Of a DNA stretch of 64,000 nt, positions 16,737 through 24,404 are shown in pieces (positions within the stretch are counted from its first letter, which is position 1; the number at the start of each line of letters is the position of its first letter). Source of the DNA: AG-12 sp027339635 (GTDB lineage Bacteria; Chloroflexota; Dormibacteria; Aeolococcales; Bog-877). A model generated the notes under the pieces. The model was not told the DNA's origin, did not search any database, and was given only the letters and a program-made list of their open reading frames with translations. The position numbers and the translations under genes are program-made. The stretch spans positions 1-64,000 of the forward strand of contig DAHWNZ010000007.1 of NCBI GenBank assembly GCA_027339635.1. The letters run 5' to 3'.

Positions 16737-18344
16737 TCAGTACTCCGGCATCGGCGGCGCGGCCGCTCCCTTCTTCTCGGGAAGATCGGTGATCAGGGAT
16801 TCGGTCGTGAGCAGCAGCCCGGCGATCGAAGCTGCGTTCTGGACGGCCGAGCGGGTCACCTTGGTCGGGTCGATGATCCCAGCCTTGACCATGTCGACGT
16901 ACTCTCCGTTGGCTGCGTTGTAACCCTGTCCGGCGGGGAGGCTGCGCACCTTCTCCACCACCACCGAGCCCTCCGCTCCGGCGTTGTTGGCGATCTGCCG
17001 CGCGGGCTCCTCGAGAGCCCTGCGCACGATCGTCACTCCGATCTGCTGGTCGCCTTCCAGCTTGACATCCTTGAGGGCCTCCTGGGCGAGCAGCAACACG
17101 GTGCCGCCGCCGGGAACGATGCCCTCTTCCACCGCCGCACGGGTGGCCGAGACGGCGTCCTCCATGCGGTGCTTGCGCTCCTTGAGCTCGGTCTCGGTGG
17201 CGGCGCCTACCTTGATCACCGCGACTCCGCCCGCGAGCTTGGCCAGGCGCTCCTGGAGCTTCTCCTTGTCCCAGTCGCTGGTGGACTTGTCGATCTCAGC
17301 TTTGATCTGCTCGATACGGCCCTTGATGGCGTCGCCGCTGCCGGCCCCCTCGACCAGGGTGGTGTCGTCCTTGGTGACCTTGACGCGGCGGGCACGCCCC
17401 AGCTGACCGAGCTGGACGCTCTCGAGCTTGAGCCCCAATTCCTCGCTGATCACAGTGCCTCCGGTCAGGATGGCGATGTCCTGCAGCATGGCCTTGCGCC
17501 GGTCGCCGAACCCAGGCGCCTTGACCGCAACCGCGGTGAAGATGCCCCGGATCTTGTTGACGATGAGGGTGGCCAGCGCCTCCCCGTCGACATCCTCAGC
17601 CACCACCAGAAGGGGCTTGCCCGACTGGTGGATCTTCTCGACCACAGGCAGCAGGTCCGCGATCGCGGACACCTTGCGGTCCGTGATCAGGATGTAGGGA
17701 TCCTCCAGGACCGCCTCCATGGCCTGGGTGTTGGTGACCATGTAGGGGCTGATGTAGCCCTTGTCGAACTGCATCCCCTCGACCAGGTCGAGCTCGGTCT
17801 CGATGCCCTTCGACTCCTCGACCGTGATGACCCCATCCTTGCCGACCTTCTCCATCGCGTCCGCGACGGTCTCGCCGATGCCGGGGTCGGCTGCGGAGAT
17901 GGACGCCACCTGGGCGATCTTCTCCCGCTCGCTGATGGAGACGGAGTGCTTCTTGATGTCGGCGACCACCAGGTCCACGGCCTTCTGGATCCCCGCCTTG
18001 ACCTGGACCGGGTTGGCCCCATGGGCCACGTGGCGGAGGCCCTCGTTGATCATCGCGGCGGCCAGGACCGTGGCGGTCGTGGTGCCGTCGCCGGCGATGT
18101 CATTGGTCTTGCTGGCGACCTCCTTGACCAGCTGGGCGCCCATGTTCTCGAAGGGGTCCTCCAGCTCGATCTCCTTGGCGATCGTCACCCCGTCGTTGGT
18201 GATGGTGGGGCTGCCGAACTTCTTGTCCAGCACCACGTTGCGGCCCTTGGGGCCGATCGTGATCCGAACCGCGTCGGCGACCTTGTCGGCCCCCCGCTTC
18301 AGCGCGGCCCGTGCCTCCGTGTCGAATAGCAACTGCTTGGGCAT
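16737..18344 (-). CDS. groEL: 60 kDa chaperonin GroEL
   Basis: A 535-residue chaperonin beginning PKQLLFDTEARAALKRGADK, with TIGPKGRNVVLDKKFGSPTITNDGVTIAKEIE, the ATPase signature NDIAGDGTTTATVLA and the C-terminal hinge GIVPGGGTVLL. It forms the double-ring folding chamber with GroES. The C-terminus ends in APPMPEY, lacking the Gly-Gly-Met repeats of many GroELs. GGAGAG precedes ATG 18344. No groES lies next to it; with CIRCE upstream this is a stand-alone, heat-shock-controlled copy. Confidence 0.97.
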   Translation of the reverse strand: MPKQLLFDTEARAALKRGADKVADAVRITIGPKGRNVVLDKKFGSPTITNDGVTIAKEIELEDPFENMGAQLVKEVASKTNDIAGDGTTTATVLAAAMINEGLRHVAHGANPVQVKAGIQKAVDLVVADIKKHSVSISEREKIAQVASISAADPGIGETVADAMEKVGKDGVITVEESKGIETELDLVEGMQFDKGYISPYMVTNTQAMEAVLEDPYILITDRKVSAIADLLPVVEKIHQSGKPLLVVAEDVDGEALATLIVNKIRGIFTAVAVKAPGFGDRRKAMLQDIAILTGGTVISEELGLKLESVQLGQLGRARRVKVTKDDTTLVEGAGSGDAIKGRIEQIKAEIDKSTSDWDKEKLQERLAKLAGGVAVIKVGAATETELKERKHRMEDAVSATRAAVEEGIVPGGGTVLLLAQEALKDVKLEGDQQIGVTIVRRALEEPARQIANNAGAEGSVVVEKVRSLPAGQGYNAANGEYVDMVKAGIIDPTKVTRSAVQNAASIAGLLLTTESLITDLPEKKGAAAPPMPEY

Positions 18345-18401
18345 GTGCTCTCTCTCCTCAATGTCCCCACTTGATCAACGCGATCACTCGGTGCCGCCAT
18401 T

Positions 18402-18428
18402 TTAGCACTCACGCGCTCCGAGTGCTAG
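18402..18428 (-). promoter_or_regulatory. CIRCE operator (HrcA binding site) upstream of groEL
   Basis: TTAGCACTC (18402-18410), 9-nt spacer, GAGTGCTAG (18420-18428). This matches the CIRCE consensus TTAGCACTC-N9-GAGTGCTAA at 17 of 18 positions. ATTTTA (18399-18404), read as TAAAAT on the minus strand, overlaps its groEL-proximal arm and could be the -10 element, so HrcA binding would block transcription directly. Confidence 0.92.
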
Positions 18429-18477
18429 CAGGCTCCCCGCGCAAGTGCCAGAGCGGGGCGGGGGCCAATCCAGGATC

Positions 18478-19305
18478 ATGTCAGCTGTGTCTGACTCGGG
18501 CCCCCTGCGGCGGCGATTCCAGCGGGTGCGCACAAGGGAGGAGCGGGATGCCGTGGGCTTCTTCCTCCTCGCTCAGGGGTGGGCCGGGCTCCACCTAGGC
18601 GACACCCTGCTGCGCCTGGACACCGGGTCCGAGGAACATCGGGTCCTGGCCCTAAGAGGTGCAGCCGACGAGGTCAGGGCCGTGGCTCTCATCCACGGCC
18701 GTCGTGCGGAGCTCTTGGTTCCACTCCAAGAGGACTTGGCGGTGGCGGCGGACCTTCTCACTCAGCAGGGGCCGGCCCTTGATCGTCTCTCTTGCCTCGA
18801 GTCGCAGCTGCCCGCGCACCCGGGAGATGACTTCGAGGTGTACGTGAAGGAGATGACGGTCGCGTCCACGCTGCGGCTGGCCGGTCGCGAACCCGTATTC
18901 GTCCGTCCGGCCCGGATCGCTGACGCAGAGGATCTGAGACGGATTTACGATCCGGTCCCCTGGATGCGGCTGGACACCGCCGACGGCTGGGCGGAGCGGA
19001 TCCGAACGCAGCGCACCTGGGTGGCCGAGATAGCGGGTCGCCCAGCGGCGGCCGGTCGGTGGACGAAGTCCTTCGGAAGGGCGGTGGAGATCGGAGGTGT
19101 CGCGACCGACCCAGAGCTGCGCCGGCGCGGGGCTGCGACCGCGGTGGTGGCGGCGGCGACAGCGGAGGCGCTGGCCCAGGGATTGACCCCGGTGCTGTGC
19201 TTCGGCGACCCCAAGCTCGGGAACCTCTACCACGGGCTCGGGTTCGAGCTGGTGGGGCGGGAGCTGGCGTTCAGGCGCCGCGTCCCGGCCGACATCGGCA
19301 TATGA
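18478..19305 (+). CDS. two-domain GNAT-family acetyltransferase
   Basis: A 275-residue protein. The N-terminal half (about 1-125) is a divergent GNAT-like or DUF4081-like domain. The C-terminal half (about 140-265) is a GNAT domain with the acetyl-CoA loop in IGGVATDPELRRRGAATAVVAA and the C-terminal pattern GNLYHGLGFELVGRELAFR. Substrate unknown. ATG 18478 has AGGATC and CAATCC just upstream; an in-frame GTG at 18445 is less likely. The gene is 7 nt from the next gene. Confidence 0.75.
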   Translation: MSAVSDSGPLRRRFQRVRTREERDAVGFFLLAQGWAGLHLGDTLLRLDTGSEEHRVLALRGAADEVRAVALIHGRRAELLVPLQEDLAVAADLLTQQGPALDRLSCLESQLPAHPGDDFEVYVKEMTVASTLRLAGREPVFVRPARIADAEDLRRIYDPVPWMRLDTADGWAERIRTQRTWVAEIAGRPAAAGRWTKSFGRAVEIGGVATDPELRRRGAATAVVAAATAEALAQGLTPVLCFGDPKLGNLYHGLGFELVGRELAFRRRVPADIGI

Positions 19306-19312
19306 TCCCCGC

Positions 19313-20458
19313 ATGCCCGACCTGAAGTCGGTGCTGGCCTGGTCCGCAGTGGCGGCCGGGGTGGCCATCGCAGCCGAACGGAGCGTCTCCAAGATGAGGC
19401 CGGCTTCCGACGAGTCCATGCTGGACTGGGAGATGGCCCGGCGCACGGCGTACCAGCGAGCCGGGCAGGACGGTGCGACCCAGGCCCAGAGCGCCGCGCT
19501 CGAATATGAGCCGTTGGTAGCTGAGCTGGTCCCGCTGATTGCGGAAGCCTGCGGAACCAGCGCTCAGGGCAACAGCTTCGGGCGGGTCAGAGTCGTCGGA
19601 CGCCACGGCTTTCTCGACCAGAACCTGGCCATGATGAAGCGGATGGTGGCGCCCGTGGAACGGGCCCAGGGCGCGCTGGGCAACTTTCGGCCCTCCACCC
19701 TCATGAAGGTGCCGACCAGCCTATATCTGGGAGGTCTTCTGGGTTACATGGGGCGCAGGGTCCTCGGGCAGTACGACCCGGTGCTGAGCTTCAGAGATTT
19801 GGAGGAGCAGGATCTGCCCACCCCAGCTCTGCTGATCGTCGAGCCCAACGTCAGGGAGTTCGCCGAAAAGTCGCAGCTCCCCATCGACTCGTTGCGCCGC
19901 TGGCTGATGCTCCACGAACTCACCCACGCCTGGCAGTTCGAGATGCACCCCTGGCTGGCCCCGCATCTGACCGGGATGGTAGAGGAGTTGACCCGCCTCC
20001 CCAAGGGCGGAGGGGCCAAGGGAGTTGAGGAGATCATCCGCACCGCCCGTAATCTCAGGCCCCAGCTCGCCCTGATCGGGCGGGTCCAGGCGGTCATGGC
20101 GGTGCTCGAGGGGCATGGCAACTTCATCATGCGCGAGGCTGGTCGCCGCCACATTCCCGACTTCGACACCCTCGATGAGGCATTCCATCGCCGCCACGAG
20201 CAGCCCAGCTCCATGGAGAGGCTGATGCTGCTCATCTCCGGAGTCGGCTTCAAGCTGCAGCAGTACCAGCAGGGGGAGCGCTTTCTGCGCGCAATCCAGG
20301 AGGTTGGCGGTCAGGCCGCATTAGATCGGGTCTGGGCCGGTCCGGACAGCCTCCCAGGGTGGAGCGAGGTCCGCCGTCCCGAGCTCTGGTTGAGACGTAT
20401 GGGCTTCTCAGAAGAGGTCGGTCGGTCGGCTCCGGGAGCGGCCCCAGCGCCAGCCTGA
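19313..20458 (+). CDS. zinc-dependent metalloprotease (DUF2342-like)
   Basis: A 381-residue protein with the metal-binding motif H201-E-L-T-H205 in RRWLMLHELTHAWQFE, followed by a helical region. The N-terminal segment (about 7-22) is a short hydrophobic stretch without a clear cleavage site. The overall pattern (VERAQGALGNFRPSTL, MGRRVLGQYDPVL) resembles the DUF2342 / F420-biosynthesis-associated family. Proteolysis is inferred from the HExxH motif only. A start at ATG 19313 is supported by CATATG 8 nt upstream, giving a probable leaderless mRNA. Confidence 0.78.
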   Translation: MPDLKSVLAWSAVAAGVAIAAERSVSKMRPASDESMLDWEMARRTAYQRAGQDGATQAQSAALEYEPLVAELVPLIAEACGTSAQGNSFGRVRVVGRHGFLDQNLAMMKRMVAPVERAQGALGNFRPSTLMKVPTSLYLGGLLGYMGRRVLGQYDPVLSFRDLEEQDLPTPALLIVEPNVREFAEKSQLPIDSLRRWLMLHELTHAWQFEMHPWLAPHLTGMVEELTRLPKGGGAKGVEEIIRTARNLRPQLALIGRVQAVMAVLEGHGNFIMREAGRRHIPDFDTLDEAFHRRHEQPSSMERLMLLISGVGFKLQQYQQGERFLRAIQEVGGQAALDRVWAGPDSLPGWSEVRRPELWLRRMGFSEEVGRSAPGAAPAPA

Positions 20459-20599
20459 GCGAGTCCGGCCCGCCCGCAGTCAGGAAGGTGGCTCCATCGG
20501 AGCGGATTGTTGCGTACACTTCGCGAGTGAGTTGCCTCCGCGCCCAGTCCTTTGCCCGCCCTTCGCAGGGGAGGCTGTGGCTCCACAGGAGCTGATGAC

Positions 20600-22318
20600 A
20601 TGAAGAAGACCCAAATATCCCCCGGGATCCACCACGCCTCGGCTCGGGGCCCACGCTTTCTGCGCAGGCTGCGCGACCTTCTCGCCGGCGGATTCCAGCC
20701 GCCGCAGCTGGTGCCCGTCCCCATAGCGACTGGAGCCGGTTCCGGGAGGGCGCCACTTCGGCCCGATCCCGTGGAACTGCCGTTGCACAGGGTGTTCGGG
20801 CGGCGCCGGGATGAGGACAAGGAACAGGGCGCCTCGGGCCCTGACGAGCAGGCGGTTCCCGCCGCCGACGCGGAGGTCCAGGGTCAAGGGATCTCCGCTG
20901 AACCGCCGAGTGGCGCGGAGGAGGGCATTTCGCAGGAGTACACGGAGCAGGTCCAACCGGTCCCCTCGGCGTTGACCGATGACGAGCGCTCCGAATTGGC
21001 CCCGGAACCGGGCTTGGAGACGTCCCCGGTCGGATCCAGCTGGTCCAGCACATCACCTGACGACCCGGCGACGGAACCCTCTCCCTTCGCCTTCGAGCCG
21101 GCGGCCGATCCGCAGGATCTGCCAGCGTGGACGCCCAGCCCTCTATCCCAGGGCGGGTTCCCATCCTTCGGCGCCACGTCGGGCGAGGAGGCGTCGCCTC
21201 TGTCCCCGTGGTCCAGCGGCGTGGACCCCGATCCCAGTCCGTTTGGTGGGGTGCCCAGCGCGGAGGAGGCGGCCAACGATGAACCTGGCGGCTGGCCGCA
21301 GGCGCCCGAGCCCGTGCCGTACTGGGCAAGCTCCGGGACCCCATCCTCTGGCGATGCCGGATTCGGAGATGCGCAATATGTAGAGGCGGAGGCCACCGAC
21401 CCGGCCCCATCCGGTGACTCAGAATGGGCACGAGCGCCAGAAGACCTGGACGCGCCGGCCGAAGAGGCGAAGACCGTAGCGCAAGCGCCCGACGCCTTGG
21501 ACGTGGTTCCTGAGGTGGATGCACCCGCCGAGTCCTTCGAGTCCTACGACCCAGACCAGGTAGTCGAAGAGCCGGTCGTGGAGGTTGCCGAGACCCCCTT
21601 CGAGATCTCTGCCCCGGAGCCCGTCACCGCGCCCACTCCGATCTACCATGTCGAGGAACCCGCTCGCCATGTCGGGGCCGCCGCTCTGGTGGCGGACGCC
21701 CGCGCATTCCCTCTCCCCGAGGGGGACGTCCTGTTCCGCAACCTGCGCTCGGGGTTCACCGACCCAGCCCGACTCTTGCGGCACCTGGCCGGGGAGGGCC
21801 ACACCGGCGTCATGCACGTGGCCTCGCTCGACGATCGCAACAGCTACATAGTCCTGGTGGACGGCTACGTGGTGGCGGTAGCGTCCGACTCCCAGGGGCG
21901 TCTTACCACCACCAACAGGGTGTCCTTCCCCAGCTTTCCCAACAGTCAGGACATCCTCAACGTGATCATCTACCCGAGGGAGATCGCTCGTGGCCTGGGC
22001 CTGCTGCTGCACGCCCCCGTTCACTTCCGGGGCCTGGGGGCGATGTTCATCAATATGGACGGGCTGCGCAGCTATCTCAGCAAGCACTCGGCCTCCGGCG
22101 GTCTGGTGGTGCAGTCCGACCAGGGCACCGGGGTAGCTCTGTTCGACGACGGCCGGCTGGTCGGGGCCTACAGCGGCAACGCCGCCCCCGAGGCGGATCT
22201 GGCACCTCTTAGGGACCTCATCAAGGACCTCGATGCAGAGATTGATGTCCGCTTCGGGGGGCCCCAGTCGCTCGATCCCATTCCCCTGGACACCCTGCTG
22301 GCCGGCTACCCCTTGTGA
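20600..22318 (+). CDS. long low-complexity protein with two C-terminal PATAN-like repeats
   Basis: A 572-residue protein. A basic N-terminus (1-40) precedes about 300 residues rich in Pro, Glu, Asp, Ala and Ser (about 70-365), then a folded region (about 370-572). Within it two segments share the pattern 'L..hl...G.GV..V......i.lvdG..VA..S': one at about 374-433 (GHTGVMHVAS...VLVDGYVVAVAS), one at about 489-525 (SGGLVVQSDQ...ALFDDGRLVGAYS). This resembles the PATAN/DUF4388 fold of bacterial signalling proteins. No membrane helix is seen. AGGAG (20587-20591) lies 8 nt before ATG 20600. The stop overlaps the next gene. Confidence 0.62.
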   Translation: MKKTQISPGIHHASARGPRFLRRLRDLLAGGFQPPQLVPVPIATGAGSGRAPLRPDPVELPLHRVFGRRRDEDKEQGASGPDEQAVPAADAEVQGQGISAEPPSGAEEGISQEYTEQVQPVPSALTDDERSELAPEPGLETSPVGSSWSSTSPDDPATEPSPFAFEPAADPQDLPAWTPSPLSQGGFPSFGATSGEEASPLSPWSSGVDPDPSPFGGVPSAEEAANDEPGGWPQAPEPVPYWASSGTPSSGDAGFGDAQYVEAEATDPAPSGDSEWARAPEDLDAPAEEAKTVAQAPDALDVVPEVDAPAESFESYDPDQVVEEPVVEVAETPFEISAPEPVTAPTPIYHVEEPARHVGAAALVADARAFPLPEGDVLFRNLRSGFTDPARLLRHLAGEGHTGVMHVASLDDRNSYIVLVDGYVVAVASDSQGRLTTTNRVSFPSFPNSQDILNVIIYPREIARGLGLLLHAPVHFRGLGAMFINMDGLRSYLSKHSASGGLVVQSDQGTGVALFDDGRLVGAYSGNAAPEADLAPLRDLIKDLDAEIDVRFGGPQSLDPIPLDTLLAGYPL

Positions 22319-23118
22319 GTTGGGCCGGGGAGCCACCGCCCGAGGGAGGGCCCGGCGACAGCCGGGACCAGTTCTCGCGGGTGGCGGAGGCTTATCACAC
22401 CAGTGAGACGCGCTCCGACCCCGTGTTCCTGGCGCGCTTCATCTCGATCTGCGACCTCAAACCCAATCACCGGGTGCTGGATCTGGCCACCGGGGCGGGC
22501 CACGTGGCCATGGCGGCTTCGCCTCTGGTACGGGAGGTGGTCGCTCTGGACGTGGCCGAGGAGATGCTCGATCAGGCCCGCTCTCTCTCCGCCTCCCAGG
22601 AGGCGCGCAACGTCACCTTCGTCCTCGCCGACGCCGAGGCCCTGCCGTTTCCTGCGGAGAGCTTTGACCGGGTGCTGGTCAGGTCCGCCCCCCACCACTT
22701 TCCCCACCTTCTCCTGGCTCTGGCCGAAGCGCACAGAGTCCTGGTCCCCGGCGGGGTGTTCGCCATCAGCGACTGCTCCCCGCCGCCCGTGGTACGCGAC
22801 TGGTTGGAGGTCGTGGAGGCGGGGCGGGAGCGTTCCCACTTCCGCAGCCGCGCTCTGGAGGAGTGGCGCGCCCTGCTCCAGGCGTTGGGATTCACGGTGG
22901 AGCTGGCGGAGAGGGTCGAGCAGGAAAAGGACATCCTGGAGTGGTTCGATCGGGCTGGGGTAGCTCCCCGGGACCGCCGCCGCCTGCTCGACTACTACGA
23001 GACCGCGCCCGCCGCGGTCCTGGGACAGCTGACCCCGCAATGGCGCGAGGGGCGCTTCTATCACCGTTACTGGCAGGCCCTGATCAGGGCGCGCCGACCG
23101 CTCAACCCTCTGCCCTGA
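22315..23118 (+). CDS. class I SAM-dependent methyltransferase
   Basis: A 267-residue methyltransferase. Motif I is VLDLATGAGHVAMAAS (about 58-73), motif II includes VVALDVAEEML, motif III VTFVLADAEALPFPAESFD, and motif IV RSAPHHFPHL. The pattern is that of UbiE/COQ5-like small-molecule methyltransferases. Substrate unknown. GTG 22315 overlaps the upstream stop as GTGA, so it is translated with the PATAN-like protein. Confidence 0.85.
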   Translation: MSWAGEPPPEGGPGDSRDQFSRVAEAYHTSETRSDPVFLARFISICDLKPNHRVLDLATGAGHVAMAASPLVREVVALDVAEEMLDQARSLSASQEARNVTFVLADAEALPFPAESFDRVLVRSAPHHFPHLLLALAEAHRVLVPGGVFAISDCSPPPVVRDWLEVVEAGRERSHFRSRALEEWRALLQALGFTVELAERVEQEKDILEWFDRAGVAPRDRRRLLDYYETAPAAVLGQLTPQWREGRFYHRYWQALIRARRPLNPLP

Positions 23119-23129
23119 CGATTTCGGCG

Positions 23130-23135
23130 TAACCT
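23130..23135 (+). promoter_or_regulatory. candidate -10 element for leaderless four-Cys protein gene
   Basis: TAACCT (23130-23135) lies 7 nt before GTG 23143 with no Shine-Dalgarno sequence. The same hexamer with the same 7-nt spacing precedes ATG 47151. Confidence 0.38.
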
Positions 23136-23142
23136 AGGCGCT

Positions 23143-23517
23143 GTGGCAGAGCCGATAGATCTGAGCGGGGTTCACGGGGAGCTGGATCGACTCAAGCGCC
23201 AGCTCTGTCACTGCCAGCTCCGGGGGGAATGCCTTGGTTGCAAGGGGGTGGAGATGATCCGGCAGCAGCTGGAGGCGGTGGTCGCGGCGGCCTCCCAGCC
23301 GGTGCTGCTCCAGGTCGCCCAGGAGACTGCGGCCAAGGACATGATGGACCAGTTCTCCAAGATGCAGGAACGGCTCATGGATGACCCTCAGATCCGTCAC
23401 GCGGCGGAGGCCTTCCAGGAACGGCTGCTGGAAGACCCGGAAGCCCGCCGCATGATCGAGGATCTCATGCGCCGGCTTGGCCAGGGCGGCGAAGAGGGCG
23501 GCAGCCCACCTTCGTGA
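23143..23517 (+). CDS. small four-cysteine protein of unknown function
   Basis: A 124-residue protein, not recognised. Near the N-terminus C22-H-C24-x5-C30-x-x-C33 (LCHCQLRGECLGCKG) provides four Cys in 12 residues, enough for one zinc or Fe-S site. The rest (about 38-115) is almost all amphipathic helix rich in Gln, Glu, Met and Leu (EMIRQQLEAVVAA, MMDQFSKMQERL, EAFQERLLEDPEARRMIEDLM) and may be a coiled coil. The GTG start appears leaderless. The stop overlaps the CoA-ester lyase gene by 4 nt. Confidence 0.6.
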   Translation: MAEPIDLSGVHGELDRLKRQLCHCQLRGECLGCKGVEMIRQQLEAVVAAASQPVLLQVAQETAAKDMMDQFSKMQERLMDDPQIRHAAEAFQERLLEDPEARRMIEDLMRRLGQGGEEGGSPPS

Positions 23518-24404
23518 ACCGCAGTCGGCGTTGCGTGCTGGTGTCTCCCGGGGGCAACGCTCGCATGGTGGCCCGGGCCGCCTCTACGCCCGCCGGGGAG
23601 GTCGTGCTCGACTTGGAGGATGCCGTCGCCCCTAGCCCAGAGGCCAAGGCAAAGGCGCGACAGGAGCTCGCCCGCCTGCTCGAATCCACCGACTTCGGCG
23701 GCAGAACGGTTGCGGTGCGCATCAATGCGGTCGGCGGCAGGGAAGCGCTCGAGGACCTTCTCACCCTGATTCCGCGGGTCGGCGATCGGATCGACTGTCT
23801 GGTCATTCCCAAGGTGTCCAGTCCATCCCAGATCGGCTTCGTGGAGCACTGCCTGGAGGCGTTGGAGCAGGGTCGCGACCATCGCACGGGGCTGGAGATC
23901 CAGATCGAGGACCCCGTGGGGCTGGAAGCCCTTCCGGCGCTCGCCTCCTGCTCCGACCGTCTGGAGGCCCTGATATTCGGACCGGGAGACTTCGCAGCCG
24001 CCATGGGCATGCCGCAGACGACGATCGGTGGCCAGCCCGCCGGATATCCGGGTGACATCTGGCACTTCCCTCTTTTCAAGATCGCGGTTGCGGCCAGGGC
24101 CAGGGGTCTCCAGGTGGTTGACGGCCCCTACGCCGCCCTCGCTGACGAGCCCGGCCTCGAGCTCGCCTGCCAGCGGGCGGCGGCACTCGGGCTGGATGGC
24201 AAGTGGGCGATCCACCCGAGTCAGGTTGCGACCATCGAGCGGCTGATGGCTCCCAGCACGGCGCAGGTGCAAAGGGCTAGGGAGGTGCTGGCGCAGGTGG
24301 CCGGCGCGGGCGGCGCGTCACGGTTGGGCGAGGAGATGGTCGATGAGGCCAATCGCCGCATGGCGGAGGCTGTCATGCAGCGCAGCGGGGAGGAATCGGG
24401 TTGA
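23514..24404 (+). CDS. HpcH/HpaI-family CoA-ester lyase (CitE/malyl-CoA lyase-like)
   Basis: A 296-residue TIM-barrel protein. SPGGNARMVARAAST, VVLDLEDAVAPS (metal and CoA side), VAVRINAVGG, LVIPKVSS, LEIQIEDPVGLEAL, FGPGDFAAAMG and GLDGKWAIHPSQV are the successive family motifs. Relatives cleave citryl-CoA, malyl-CoA or methylmalyl-CoA; the sequence alone does not fix the substrate. No CitD/CitF partners are present, so a malyl-CoA or related acyl-CoA lyase is more likely than citrate lyase. GTG 23514 overlaps the previous stop. Confidence 0.85.
   Translation: MNRSRRCVLVSPGGNARMVARAASTPAGEVVLDLEDAVAPSPEAKAKARQELARLLESTDFGGRTVAVRINAVGGREALEDLLTLIPRVGDRIDCLVIPKVSSPSQIGFVEHCLEALEQGRDHRTGLEIQIEDPVGLEALPALASCSDRLEALIFGPGDFAAAMGMPQTTIGGQPAGYPGDIWHFPLFKIAVAARARGLQVVDGPYAALADEPGLELACQRAAALGLDGKWAIHPSQVATIERLMAPSTAQVQRAREVLAQVAGAGGASRLGEEMVDEANRRMAEAVMQRSGEESG

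Noticed and set aside
16092..18329. 745-codon plus-strand frame opposite groEL
   Set aside because: Antisense shadow of groEL; its Asp/Leu/Val-rich composition arises from the opposite-strand codons.
20250..21524. 424-codon minus-strand frame opposite the low-complexity protein
   Set aside because: Arg/Pro-rich shadow; the plus strand has a good AGGAG and coupled downstream gene.
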